Part shown: positions 1-9,049 of the stretch, one piece after another | How positions within the stretch are numbered: the first letter of the stretch is position 1 | Layout: each line of letters begins with the position of its first letter | From: an uncultured Planctomyces sp. | GTDB taxonomy: Bacteria; Planctomycetota; Planctomycetia; Planctomycetales; Planctomycetaceae | Length of the DNA stretch: 34,272 nt | Assembly (NCBI GenBank): GCA_937904325.1 | Contig: CALGTK010000287.1 | Location: forward strand, 1 to 34,272 | Reading direction: 5' to 3' | Position numbers and translations under genes: made by a program | The notes under the pieces: generated by a model | Seen by the model: only the letters and a program-made list of their open reading frames with translations | Told to the model about the DNA's origin: nothing | Database searches by the model: none

Positions 1-8
1 TGCTGGAT

Positions 9-55
<47 letters not shown>

Positions 56-126
56 TCTATAAACGATCAATCGGAATGGCTTAGCACAGAACCGGTTTGC
101 ACTCTTCTCAACTACGAGGTACTCAG

Positions 127-819
127 ATGAAAACAGAGGCTCTGAACACATTGCTCCTGGTATTGGCTGTAATGGCCAGCGCCATGCTTCCCTGCACCTC
201 GCAGGCCGGTGACTACAAGCCGGAACTGTTTAAGTCGGTGAAGCTCATCTACGCCGAAGAATTCGAGAAGGACGGCCCTCATAAGAACACAATGCAGTGG
301 GAGATCCGTCAGAACACTCAGTGGAACGTTAAGGATGGTGTCCTGACCGGCGGGATTGCTACGGAAAAATATCAAAAGAAGATGCAGGCGATTGGCGACG
401 GACATGACGGAACACGACCAGTGATCTGGATAAAGCCGGTGCCAGAATCCTTCGTCGTGCAAATGCGCATTCGATACAACGAAACCTCAAAGAAGGGCAG
501 GAATCGGGGATCGCTGCTCGATCTCGGACACCATGTGAACTCGTTCATTTTTGGCGAAGAGCAAACAAAACTGACTCTTCAGAAGAAAAAGAAGATCTTC
601 ATCAAAGACAAGTTCTTTCCACTTAACCAGTGGAATGAGGTCACGATTGAAATCAAAGAGGGAGTCATCCTCATCCAGGTGAACGACCGCAGGGAGATCA
701 TCAGAAACCCGTTGGTAACCCTTAAGACGGACGACGACGTTCAGCAGATTGATTTCAAGGGACAGGACTTCGGCACGGTTCAGATCGACTGGGTGAGGTT
801 ATACAAGGGAATCGAATGA
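127..819 (+). CDS. Exported DUF1080/LamG-like jelly-roll protein
   Basis: The protein has about 230 residues. A Sec signal peptide covers roughly residues 1-28, with a hydrophobic core rich in Leu, Val and Ala and a cleavage site near SQAGD. I chose the ATG at 127 over the in-frame ATG at 97 because GAGGT at 114-118 sits 8 nt upstream and because it puts the signal peptide at the N terminus. The rest is a beta-rich concanavalin-like fold of the DUF1080 (3-keto-disaccharide hydrolase-like) type: an early 'EEFEKDG' strand, 'WEIRQNTQWNVKDGVLTGG', and a terminal 'VQIDWVRLYKG' strand. DUF1080 proteins are common next to planctomycete sulfatases and are thought to bind or cut sugars; no catalytic residue can be assigned here. 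It is followed 155 bp later by a sulfatase on the same strand. Fold confidence is good; function is uncertain. Confidence 0.8.
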   Translation: MKTEALNTLLLVLAVMASAMLPCTSQAGDYKPELFKSVKLIYAEEFEKDGPHKNTMQWEIRQNTQWNVKDGVLTGGIATEKYQKKMQAIGDGHDGTRPVIWIKPVPESFVVQMRIRYNETSKKGRNRGSLLDLGHHVNSFIFGEEQTKLTLQKKKKIFIKDKFFPLNQWNEVTIEIKEGVILIQVNDRREIIRNPLVTLKTDDDVQQIDFKGQDFGTVQIDWVRLYKGIE

Positions 820-862
820 CGTCTGCCGGCGTTCCCAACTGCTACACGGAACTTACGGGAAC

Positions 863-889
863 GGTAACCAGAAGTGTGAGCGAGGGAAC
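863..889 (+). repeat. REP-like motif, degenerate copy
   Basis: The stretch from GGTAACC through GAAG to AGCGAGGGA lies in the 155-bp gap before the sulfatase gene. It shares most positions with the left arm of the inverted repeat at 22802-22819 (pattern GGTAAYCMGAAG followed by AGCGAG). This copy has no obvious opposing arm. I read it as a decayed single arm of the same dispersed element. Confidence 0.5.
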
Positions 890-974
890 ATTCGAAAACG
901 TCTTTTGGTCCTTCGTCCACGCGTCCATTTATCGCAAAGACTGAATCCGGCCCACATCAGAAAGACAAACTCGA

Positions 975-3164
975 ATGAAATATCTCGCTACGACCTGGCT
1001 CTGCAGCATGGTCGTTATTTCGAGCCTCGTCCGTGCCGAGGATCGGCCCAACATTCTCTGGATCACCAGCGAAGACAACAGCATCTCCTGGGTCAGCTGT
1101 TACGGATCGAAGAATGCGAAAACGCCAAATATTGATCAACTCGCCGCGGAAGGGTTTCGCTACAAGCATTGTTTCGACAATGCCGCAGTGTGTGCTCCGA
1201 CAAGGTCGACATGGATCACCGGGCACTATGCAATTTCGATCGGCACGCAGCCGATGCGCAGTCGCTACGCGATTCCTCACGACAGAATTCCCTATTACCC
1301 GGACCAGCTGAAGAAGGCTGACTATTTCGTAGGGAATGGAGGGAAGACCGATTTCAACATCGGTGGCCGCGACGACAAAGACACCTGGAAAGGTGGTGGT
1401 CCGTGGGAGAAGCGGCAACCGAATCAACCGTTCTTCACAATCAAGAACATCGGCGACAGCCACGAGAGTCGTGCTTTTCCGAAGAACACTCCGACAGTCA
1501 ACGATCCGGCGAAGATGACGCTGCATGCGTATCACCCGGATTTGCTGGAAGTACGGCAGACTTACGCTCGATACGCCGACGCCGTCGCCAACATGGACCG
1601 CAAAGTCGGCGACGTGATCACATCTCTTAAAAAGGATGGTCTCTACGAAGACACCATCATCATCTACTGCTCCGATCATGGCGGCGTGATCGCAAGGAGC
1701 AAGCGTTTTCTCTACTCGAGCGGCACACACTGTCCGCTGATTGTTCGCATTCCGGAGAAGTGGAAGAACTGGTGGCCAGCTGAAAAGCCGGGGATGACAG
1801 TGGATCGCATTGTCAGTTTTGTTGACATGCCGAAAACCTGGCTCAGCCTTGCGGGAGCCGAAATTCCTGACGGATATCAGGGACGAGTTTTCCTTGGTCC
1901 CGGTACCGAATCTGCGCCGGATTATCACCTCAGCTTCCGCGAACGCGCTGACGAAGCATGCGACATGGTTCGTGGCATGAGAGATGAGCGGTTTGCCTAC
2001 ATCAGAAACTACATGCCCTGGGCTCCGAATGGCCAGCAGCTCAGGTACATGTACACGATGCGAGCGACCCGCGCGTGGCATAAGCATCATCAGGAGGGGA
2101 AAACGAACGCCGTCACCGGCCGCTTTTTCCGAACTCGAGTATCCGAAGAGTTCTACGACACCGCGGAAGACTTCGACAACGTTCACAACCTGATCGACGA
2201 TCCTGAGAGCCAGGAGAAAGTCTCCGAACTGCGGGCCGCACTTCGGAGACGACAACTTGAGCTGTTCGACTCCGGCCTGCTGCCCGAAGCGATGAGGGTG
2301 CGGCGGGCAGAAGAGAATAATCTCACCATCTACGACATGGTGCGTGTTCCTGAACTCTATCCGCTGGAACGGTACCTCGATCTATCCGACCTTGCTTTGT
2401 CTCGTGACCCGAAGAACCTCGACGCCTTCGTTGAAGCCATGGCTGATGCCGACGAAGGAGTTCGCTACTGGGGCATCTGCGGTTTGTTCCTGCTTAAAGA
2501 GAATGCAAGGCCTGCCCACGGAGCTATCGAAAAGGCATTGAAGGACGAGGCTGGCGAAGTCTGCATGATGGCGACATGGACGATGGACCGCATGGGGTAC
2601 ACCGAGATCGCCGATGCAACACTGGAGACGCTCAGGAATCACAAGCGTTCAGACAACCGACTCTATGAGTGTCTTCTACGCTGGATGGACCGAAAGGTCT
2701 TTGTCCCCGACGAGCAAACATCCCGATCTCCGCGTAAGCCTGTCGCGGGACTCATTACAAAGTGGAAGATCATCGGTCCGTTCGATGACAAAACGAGCAA
2801 CAACCTTGAAGCGTTTGCCCCAGCATTCAAAAAAGACGCCAGTTGGATGTCGATCACAAAAGGATTCGAGCCCAGCCGGATCGATGTCCAGGCCAGCATT
2901 GGTGAACACGACGACTGCAGCGCATTCGTCAGAACGACAGTCACCTCTCCAGTAAAACAGACCGTCACGCTCGTTCTGCAATGCGATGACCTTGCCCGAA
3001 CCGTGCTGAATGGTCGACTGGTCGAAGGAAATCAAGTCGACCTCGACAAGGGCGAAAATGAATTGATCCTTAAAGTCATCGATCACAAGAAAGGCTGGCG
3101 ATTCAGCTGTGCTCTCACGAAACAGGGGAAGCCAGTGAAAGGCCTGAGCTTCGAGGCCAGGTGA
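975..3164 (+). CDS. Secreted type I sulfatase with HEAT-like and C-terminal beta domains
   Basis: A 729-residue protein with a signal peptide at about 1-21. The N-terminal metal-site block 'RPNILWITSED' is followed by the sulfatase signature C73-A-P-T-R, whose Cys would be matured to formylglycine. Later blocks include 'YCSDHGG' (metal Asp/His) and a Lys-rich segment before 'GTHCPLIVRIPEKW'. The 'ILWITSEDNS' start resembles heparan N-sulfatase-like (SGSH-type) S1 subfamilies, but the substrate cannot be proven. The length exceeds a usual sulfatase (450-550) because helices resembling HEAT repeats (about 470-590) and a beta-rich module (about 600-729) follow. That module has 'KWKIIGPFDD' and 'LVLQCDDLARTVLNG', which resemble galactose-binding or PA14-like domains. 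It probably acts in the periplasm or at the cell surface. No strong ribosome-binding site is seen. A long antisense reading frame over its 5' part is a shadow. Confidence 0.93.
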   Translation: MKYLATTWLCSMVVISSLVRAEDRPNILWITSEDNSISWVSCYGSKNAKTPNIDQLAAEGFRYKHCFDNAAVCAPTRSTWITGHYAISIGTQPMRSRYAIPHDRIPYYPDQLKKADYFVGNGGKTDFNIGGRDDKDTWKGGGPWEKRQPNQPFFTIKNIGDSHESRAFPKNTPTVNDPAKMTLHAYHPDLLEVRQTYARYADAVANMDRKVGDVITSLKKDGLYEDTIIIYCSDHGGVIARSKRFLYSSGTHCPLIVRIPEKWKNWWPAEKPGMTVDRIVSFVDMPKTWLSLAGAEIPDGYQGRVFLGPGTESAPDYHLSFRERADEACDMVRGMRDERFAYIRNYMPWAPNGQQLRYMYTMRATRAWHKHHQEGKTNAVTGRFFRTRVSEEFYDTAEDFDNVHNLIDDPESQEKVSELRAALRRRQLELFDSGLLPEAMRVRRAEENNLTIYDMVRVPELYPLERYLDLSDLALSRDPKNLDAFVEAMADADEGVRYWGICGLFLLKENARPAHGAIEKALKDEAGEVCMMATWTMDRMGYTEIADATLETLRNHKRSDNRLYECLLRWMDRKVFVPDEQTSRSPRKPVAGLITKWKIIGPFDDKTSNNLEAFAPAFKKDASWMSITKGFEPSRIDVQASIGEHDDCSAFVRTTVTSPVKQTVTLVLQCDDLARTVLNGRLVEGNQVDLDKGENELILKVIDHKKGWRFSCALTKQGKPVKGLSFEAR

Positions 3165-3436
3165 CACCCTGTTCTCTCAATGGAATGGATCGTGACGTTT
3201 GTGATGGCCACAAATGAAAAGATCAGCCGCTTGCTTCGGATTAACAGGGCAATGCTGCTTCGTTTAAGACTCAGCCGCTCTGGCATTTCCGATCAGGCGC
3301 TGTTTCTAACCTCAATGTGTGGCCGTACTATGAAACGCTTGCCCTCCCACACATCGACTCCGTCGTTTGAAGTGATCCTGGTAGAATTTCGCATTCGTTG
3401 TTCGGCCGGCGCCTTCGCGAACAGTATGATTCAAAA

Positions 3437-5854
3437 ATGCCATTTATCTCGTCGTTGAAAACCAAGCTGATTCTGCTTGCGACTCTGGTTGCCTGCACGT
3501 CAGAGTTTGCGCGTGCTGACCTCAAGCCTGACGTGAAAGGGTTCGATAACGCGGTCAAACCGCTGCTTCAGAAGTATTGCGTGCGATGCCACGGTGGGAA
3601 AACTCCCAAGGCCGAGATCGGATTGGACAACATCGATCCGGATATCATTGCTGGCGAGCATCTCGGGAAATGGGAAGACGTTCGGGAAGCCTTCAACACT
3701 GGTGAAATGCCTCCCGAGGGCAAACCGCAACCGACAGATGCTGAACGTGACCTGATGATTCGCTGGCTGGATGCGGAGTTCAAGAAGGCGTTGAAGTACG
3801 GAAGTACGGTCAAACGCGGCAGCGTCCGCCGCCTGACGCGTTATGAGCTTCGCTACGCTCTGGAAGACCTTCTGCATACTTCAGTTAAGCGACAGGTCAA
3901 CGCACTGCCGGAAGAGGGGGCCAGTGTCGAAACTGGTCTCAAGAACAATTCGCAACTGCTGATGATCAGCAGCCCGCATCTCGAAAGTTATCTCAACGTC
4001 ATCCTGTCGATCATCGACGAGTTGAAGGACATCACGTCTTACGAGCCCTATAGCGTCAGCGCAGATATTGAGAACCTGGACGTCAATCCGCCCGAGACCT
4101 TCGCGGACAAAGGCAAACGAAATAAGCCCCCCGTTGCGAAGGTGGAACGTGCTGACAAAGGAGTGATGGTCAACGTCGGCGGATATATCGATCTGCGAAT
4201 CCCGTCCATCTCCAGATACGTGTTTGATACCTCAATCGCGGTAAAAACGGACACTCCTGGGAAGGCTCTGATTTCCATTGGCTTTCAGCGTTCGGCTGTC
4301 GACCCTCGCCAGGTCGTCCAGACACTGGGAACGATAAGTCTTCAGCCTGGTGACGAGGTCAAGACATACTCGCTCAGGTCTTGGCCCAATGATCTTCCTG
4401 CAGAATTTGCGCGTGCTCTGGATCGCCCTTTCTTTATCCGGATCACCAATTCAGCCAGACAACCGTTCTATCTTGAAGCGTTCGACTATCAGGGAAACAA
4501 CAATACTGATTTGACGTCAACGCTCGTCCCTGCCGACATCGCTGAGTCCAACATTGACAATCACATTCGACGAAGCGTTGCCTCGTTTCTTGAAAAGGCG
4601 TTTCGGCGATCGCCAACCGAGTCGGAACTCAGTCAATACAACGCCGTCTACGACCGGTACGCGAAGGATGAATCTCCAATCATTGCTCTGCTGAGCACCT
4701 ACAAATCGATTCTGTGTTCGCCCGGGTTCTTCTACCTCGGCATGCCCGGAGATCTCTCTGAAAAAGCAAACGCAAATTACAGACTGGCCGAACGACTGGC
4801 ATTCTTTCTGTGGTGTTCCGTCCCCGACGAACAACTTCTGAAAGCGGCTTCGACTGAAAGGCTGACAACGCCTTCGGTGCTTGCGGAACAAGTCGATCGC
4901 ATGCTGGCCGACGAGAAGTCTCGAAGGTTTGTCGAACACTTCACGGACCAGTGGCTTCAGACTTCACTGCTGTTCAACGTGGCCGTCGATCGAACGTACT
5001 ATCCACGCTTTAGAGATCCGTTAAAGGATCTGATGCGTCAGGAAACTCTGGAAACCGTCAACGATGTCTTCAGAAACGGCTCGACCGCTCTTGATTTCCT
5101 GAAAGCCGATCATGTTTTTGTGAATCAGGCATTGGCATCCTTTTATCAGCTCAAGGGTGTCAGAGGCGACGAATTCAGGAAGGTCGATGTTGATGAGGAG
5201 AGCCATCGTGGAGGCTTGTTGACGCAAGGGACGTTTCTCGTTGGCAATTCGGACGGAATGAATTCACACGCGATTCTCCGCGGAGTGTGGCTGGCCGGAA
5301 TAGTTCTCAACGATCCACCGCCGGATCCGCCAGCCAACGTCCCGCCGCTCGACGAGAGCATTCCGGGCTTCGACAAAATGACGCTGAACGAAAAACTGTT
5401 TACTCATCGAAACAATGCGGCATGCCGGAGCTGCCACCAGCGAATCGATCCCTGGGGCATTCCGTTCGAAAACTACGATGCCAGTGGAGCGTGGCGTGAG
5501 AAGGTGCTCGTCGTGTCCAAAGCGGCGAACGCACCGCAGAAGGGAAAGAAGAAAAAGCGAAAGCCAGCGTTTGAAAAGAGCTACGTCCCGATCGATCGAG
5601 AATCGACCCTGCCGGACGGCAAGATCATCGACGGTATTGCTATACTTAAGAACTACCTCGTCAATCACCGCAAGCGTGATTTTGCCAAAGGCCTGACAGA
5701 GCGAATTCTGGCTTCCGCACTCTCACGCGATATCGGATACCACGACGAAGACCTGGTGAATCTCCTGGTTGATCGTTTCGAAGAAGGTAGCTACTCCGTC
5801 CCGACACTTATTCGAAACATCGTTCAGAGCGAACAGTTTCAGAGAGGATATTGA
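3437..5854 (+). CDS. DUF1592-class planctomycete cytochrome c protein (PSCyt1-DUF1587-1595-1592-1588-1585)
   Basis: An exported protein of about 805 residues. An upstream TTG at 3398 is in frame, but the ATG at 3437 gives a clean signal peptide (about 1-27, ending SEFARAD). Domain order by motif: PSCyt1 with a C48-V-R-C-H heme c site; a DUF1587 region ('RRLTRYELRYALEDLL'); DUF1595/DUF1592 ('LAERLAFFLWCSVPDEQLL'); DUF1588 ('GGLLTQGTFLVGNSDG', 'LNDPPPDPPANVPPLDE') with a second C663-R-S-C-H; and DUF1585 at the C terminus. These families were defined in planctomycetes and remain biochemically uncharacterised; two CxxCH sites suggest redox or structural heme. A Lys-rich insert (KGKKKKRKP) lies after the second heme site. 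The stop is 4 bp before the DUF1552 gene, so the two are surely co-transcribed. Confidence 0.93.
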   Translation: MPFISSLKTKLILLATLVACTSEFARADLKPDVKGFDNAVKPLLQKYCVRCHGGKTPKAEIGLDNIDPDIIAGEHLGKWEDVREAFNTGEMPPEGKPQPTDAERDLMIRWLDAEFKKALKYGSTVKRGSVRRLTRYELRYALEDLLHTSVKRQVNALPEEGASVETGLKNNSQLLMISSPHLESYLNVILSIIDELKDITSYEPYSVSADIENLDVNPPETFADKGKRNKPPVAKVERADKGVMVNVGGYIDLRIPSISRYVFDTSIAVKTDTPGKALISIGFQRSAVDPRQVVQTLGTISLQPGDEVKTYSLRSWPNDLPAEFARALDRPFFIRITNSARQPFYLEAFDYQGNNNTDLTSTLVPADIAESNIDNHIRRSVASFLEKAFRRSPTESELSQYNAVYDRYAKDESPIIALLSTYKSILCSPGFFYLGMPGDLSEKANANYRLAERLAFFLWCSVPDEQLLKAASTERLTTPSVLAEQVDRMLADEKSRRFVEHFTDQWLQTSLLFNVAVDRTYYPRFRDPLKDLMRQETLETVNDVFRNGSTALDFLKADHVFVNQALASFYQLKGVRGDEFRKVDVDEESHRGGLLTQGTFLVGNSDGMNSHAILRGVWLAGIVLNDPPPDPPANVPPLDESIPGFDKMTLNEKLFTHRNNAACRSCHQRIDPWGIPFENYDASGAWREKVLVVSKAANAPQKGKKKKRKPAFEKSYVPIDRESTLPDGKIIDGIAILKNYLVNHRKRDFAKGLTERILASALSRDIGYHDEDLVNLLVDRFEEGSYSVPTLIRNIVQSEQFQRGY

Positions 5855-5858
5855 GACC

Positions 5859-7202
5859 ATGGCGATGAAATCCTGGCACTTACCGCGAAGAGCGTTTCTC
5901 CGAGGCACCGGCATTTCGCTGGCGCTGCCATTCATGAATGCAATGGCCACCGGGAACGAACAACAGGCTCTCAACGCTCTGCCCAAACGAGCGGCATTCA
6001 TCTTCTTTCCGAACGGGGTCAGTCTCCCGCCAGAGAACGACCCACAGCATGAAGACTGGTTCTGGTTTCCCCGAGGAGCAGGCCGGGACTACGAATTCAG
6101 AACCAGTCAGGAATCACTGAATCCTTATCGGGACGACATCTCGGTCGTATCGGGGCTCTCTCATCCTCTGAACCGAAATAGCGGCGATGCGCACGTCAAT
6201 CCAACCGGATTCCTGACTTCGGAAGAGATGGTCAAGGGTAAGACGACCTTCAATTCGATCTCCATTGATCAGGCCATCAGCACGCATCATCGAGGCCAGA
6301 CGCAACTGGCTTCCATGCCGCTTTCGACCGTCGGAGGCGTCGGAAATATCAGTCGGACCTATACGTTGTCGTTCGACGAGGACGGCAAGGGGATTCCGGC
6401 CTGGTCGAACCTGCAGGAAATCTACGAGCGAATGTACGGCGCGAGCAGTCCGGCTGCACAAGCTAGATTAAGGGAAAAGCAGAATCTGCTCGATGAGATA
6501 TACGGGGACGCCAAAGACTTCAGACGAAAGCTAGGCAAAGAAGACCAGGCAACACTCGACGAGTACCTTGCCGCAATCTCCGGCCTGGAAAAGAAAATTG
6601 AGAATGACAGGCTGTGGGCTCAAAAGGGAGCTGCTGCAGCTCCGCCTGAAATGAATCTGGAGATCGAATTCACGGATGTGGAGAACTATATCCGTGCGAT
6701 GTACGACCTGATGTATCTCGCCTTCAAGGCAGACATCACTCGGGTCGCGACTTATCAGATTGCATCGGAAGGTGGCACCGCGCCGACCAACAACCTGTCG
6801 AAGCAGATCGGCATGGGTAAAGACCTGCACCAGCTCAGCCACTCCGCCGCAAAGAGTGACGACGGGTTCAAAGACTGGGGTTTGTGGGATCAGTTCGTCG
6901 CCAGACAGCTCGCGTACTTCATCAACCGACTGAAGGAAACCAAAGAGGGTGACGGTTCGATGCTCGACCGTTGCCTCGTCTTCCAGGGGGCCGCGACTTC
7001 CCGAGTCCACGACAACACGAACTTCCCCCTCATTCTCGCCGGCGGCAAACATATGGGCCACAAAACCGGCCAATTCGTCTCCTACGACGAAGAGAAGAAT
7101 GTCCTGTCGAATCTCTTTGTCAGAATCGCCAACGCGATGGACGTGCCGATCGAAAAGTTCGGAGACAGTACAGGCATTTCGATGAGCGAGCTCTTCACTT
7201 GA
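5859..7202 (+). CDS. Tat-exported DUF1552 protein
   Basis: A protein of about 447 residues. I chose the ATG at 5859 because AGAGAGGA at 5841-5848 lies 10 nt upstream and it follows the previous stop by 4 bp; a TTG at 5769 would overlap that gene. The N terminus carries a twin-arginine motif (PRRAFLRGTG) followed by a hydrophobic stretch, so it is predicted to be exported folded. The body matches DUF1552: 'KRAAFIFFPNGVSLP' near the start, 'MYDLMYLAFKADITRVATYQ', and a terminal 'LSNLFVRIANAMDVP'. The family's His motif (Pfam name HXXSHH) appears as HQLSHS, so the last His is replaced by Ser. The function is unknown; the family is nearly always paired with DUF1592-class cytochromes, as here. Confidence 0.92.
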   Translation: MAMKSWHLPRRAFLRGTGISLALPFMNAMATGNEQQALNALPKRAAFIFFPNGVSLPPENDPQHEDWFWFPRGAGRDYEFRTSQESLNPYRDDISVVSGLSHPLNRNSGDAHVNPTGFLTSEEMVKGKTTFNSISIDQAISTHHRGQTQLASMPLSTVGGVGNISRTYTLSFDEDGKGIPAWSNLQEIYERMYGASSPAAQARLREKQNLLDEIYGDAKDFRRKLGKEDQATLDEYLAAISGLEKKIENDRLWAQKGAAAAPPEMNLEIEFTDVENYIRAMYDLMYLAFKADITRVATYQIASEGGTAPTNNLSKQIGMGKDLHQLSHSAAKSDDGFKDWGLWDQFVARQLAYFINRLKETKEGDGSMLDRCLVFQGAATSRVHDNTNFPLILAGGKHMGHKTGQFVSYDEEKNVLSNLFVRIANAMDVPIEKFGDSTGISMSELFT

Positions 7203-7296
7203 ATCCTGAGCCGGACAGAACGACGCCCCCACAGAGCACACTGCGGAAGCCGAACCTTGCTGGCTGAGACGCCCCTCTTTTGATCACTACTAAACC

Positions 7297-8853
7297 ATGA
7301 GTGAGTCTATGAAACAGTTTCGGATCGCATTTTTAATCCTGCTCCTCGCCTCTCCGGTATTTGCAGAAATCTCCGTACCGAATTTTTTCGGTCACCACAT
7401 GGTCTTGCAGCAGGGCGGCAAAGCAAAACTCTGGGGCCGGGCTGACGCTGGTGCTTCGGTAACTGTTTCCTTCAAAAATGCACAGTCCGCAACAAAGGCC
7501 GGCCACAACGGAAAATGGTCCGTCGAAATCGGTACGGGAATGGCAGACTCGAAAGGGGCCGATCTCACAATTACGTCCGACAATGATACTCTAACAATCA
7601 AAGACGTCCTGGTTGGTGAGGTCTGGCTGGCTTCCGGTCAATCTAACATGGCCTTTACGGTTTCGAGATCGGACAACGCCACCGAGGAAATCGCCGCCGC
7701 CGATTATCCGGGACTCCGGATGTTTAATGCCCCCAGCGTCACCGCCGCGGAGCCGATGGAGAATATCACAGGAAGCTGGTCGCTTACTTCGCCCGAAACT
7801 ACTGGTAGCTATTCCGCGGTGGCGTACTACTTCGCCCGCAAATTACACAAAGACCTCGGGGTTCCGGTGGGAGTGATCAAGACTGCCTGGGGTGGCAAAC
7901 CGGTGGAAACCTTCACTAGTCGCGAAGCTCTCAGCTCCATTCCGGAGACTAAAGAAATGGTGACCAGGCTACTCGAAGCCGACAGAACGTTTGATCTCGA
8001 AAAGGCCAATCAGCAATATGAGAAACGTCTTGAATCATGGAACAAAGCTGTCAAAGCCTGGAGAGATAAAGGCAAGGCCGACGGAAAACGAGCCCCTCGT
8101 CGTCCCGGCAAACCCAAACGCCCTCTGCTGACAGAGGGGCAACCAGGCGTTCTCTACAACGCAATGATCCACCCCTTCGTCGGATACACCATCAAGGGCG
8201 TGATCTGGTACCAGGGCGAAGCCAACGCCAGAGAAGGAAAAGTTCCATACGACATTACTCTCCCCCTGATGATCAACGATTGGCGCAGTCGATGGGGCAA
8301 AGACTTTTCGTTTCTGTACGTCCAGCTTGCGAATTTTAAAACGGCCACAACCGCCCCAGGTAACAACGACCCGTGGCCGCTACTGCAGAATCGGATGCGC
8401 CTCGTACTGGACACAACGCCGAAGACGGGCATGGCAACAATTAATGATGTTGGAGCGGCCAACGATATCCATCCGAAGAATAAACAGGCCCCTGGTGCCC
8501 GTCTCGCACGCTGGGCGTTGTTTCATGAATATGACCAGAAAGACGTGGTCTATTCCGGACCGCTGTATACTGAGTCAAAGACTGAAGGCAATGCGATTAC
8601 CGTGAAATTCAAATCGGTCGGAACGGGACTGAAGTCTCGAGACGGAAAAACTGTCGAGCGTTTCGAAATTCAGAATGAAAACAAAAAATGGTACTGGGCG
8701 ACAGCCGAAATAATTGATAAAGATTCAGTCAGAATCTCCAGCAAATCCGTTAACAATCCAATTGCCGCACGCTACGCATGGGCAGCCAATCCCGAGGGAG
8801 CAAACCTCGTCAACAGCGAAGGTCTGCCTGCTTCAGTTTTTTCGACCAGGTAG
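7297..8853 (+). CDS. Sialate O-acetylesterase-like SASA-family esterase
   Basis: A 518-residue exported protein with a signal peptide at about 5-23. Two close ATGs (7297, 7309) are possible; 7309 gives a shorter n-region and I could not separate them by ribosome-binding site. An N-terminal beta domain ('FGHHMVLQQGGKAKLWG') precedes the SGNH/SASA catalytic domain: 'SGQSNM' with nucleophile S116, 'WYQGEANA' (oxyanion/Gly block), and 'NDIHPKNK' carrying the Asp-x-x-His pair near residue 390. The family removes O-acetyl groups from sialic acids or, in many bacteria, from acetylated plant or algal polysaccharides. Next to sulfatases, the latter is more likely. A Lys/Arg-rich insert (KAWRDKGKADGKRAPRRPGK) lies at about 250-270, before the YQGE block. 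It stands 95 bp after the DUF1552 gene. Confidence 0.9.
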   Translation: MSESMKQFRIAFLILLLASPVFAEISVPNFFGHHMVLQQGGKAKLWGRADAGASVTVSFKNAQSATKAGHNGKWSVEIGTGMADSKGADLTITSDNDTLTIKDVLVGEVWLASGQSNMAFTVSRSDNATEEIAAADYPGLRMFNAPSVTAAEPMENITGSWSLTSPETTGSYSAVAYYFARKLHKDLGVPVGVIKTAWGGKPVETFTSREALSSIPETKEMVTRLLEADRTFDLEKANQQYEKRLESWNKAVKAWRDKGKADGKRAPRRPGKPKRPLLTEGQPGVLYNAMIHPFVGYTIKGVIWYQGEANAREGKVPYDITLPLMINDWRSRWGKDFSFLYVQLANFKTATTAPGNNDPWPLLQNRMRLVLDTTPKTGMATINDVGAANDIHPKNKQAPGARLARWALFHEYDQKDVVYSGPLYTESKTEGNAITVKFKSVGTGLKSRDGKTVERFEIQNENKKWYWATAEIIDKDSVRISSKSVNNPIAARYAWAANPEGANLVNSEGLPASVFSTR

Positions 8854-8967
8854 AAAACAAATAGAGCAACCGATTCAAGGCGAATGCCGTATTCATCGCA
8901 AAGAAGACAAGCTTCGCTTGGCAGCACGTCTCGTTTTATGCTTAGCATGGCGACCATAAACGTTGTG

Positions 8968-8991
8968 CGATGCGTTTAACCATTCGCATCG
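8968..8991. repeat. Perfect 7-bp inverted repeat, CGATGCG / CGCATCG
   Basis: A hairpin-capable inverted repeat with a 10-nt loop sits in the 196-bp gap between the esterase and the PhoD-like gene. No run of T follows it, so an intrinsic terminator is doubtful; it could be an mRNA-processing or REP-type element. Nothing else was recognised in this gap apart from a short AAGC-TTC-GCTT hairpin near 8909. Confidence 0.45.
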
Positions 8992-9049
8992 TTGTCTAAG
9001 GGCCTTGAAGAACAGCAACCACTGATCTCCAACAGAGTGAAACGAGACA

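Noticed and set aside
957-2255. 432-residue open frame on the - strand
   Set aside because: It lies fully antisense to a sulfatase with all its motifs; the translation shows no known domain or signal and follows from codon bias.
3180-3458. 92-residue + strand frame between the sulfatase and the DUF1592-class gene
   Set aside because: No domain, no ribosome-binding site, and it overlaps the true start of the next gene; the 272-bp gap looks non-coding.
6531-7241. 236-residue - strand frame
   Set aside because: Antisense to the DUF1552 gene at 5859-7202; no supporting domain or start signal.
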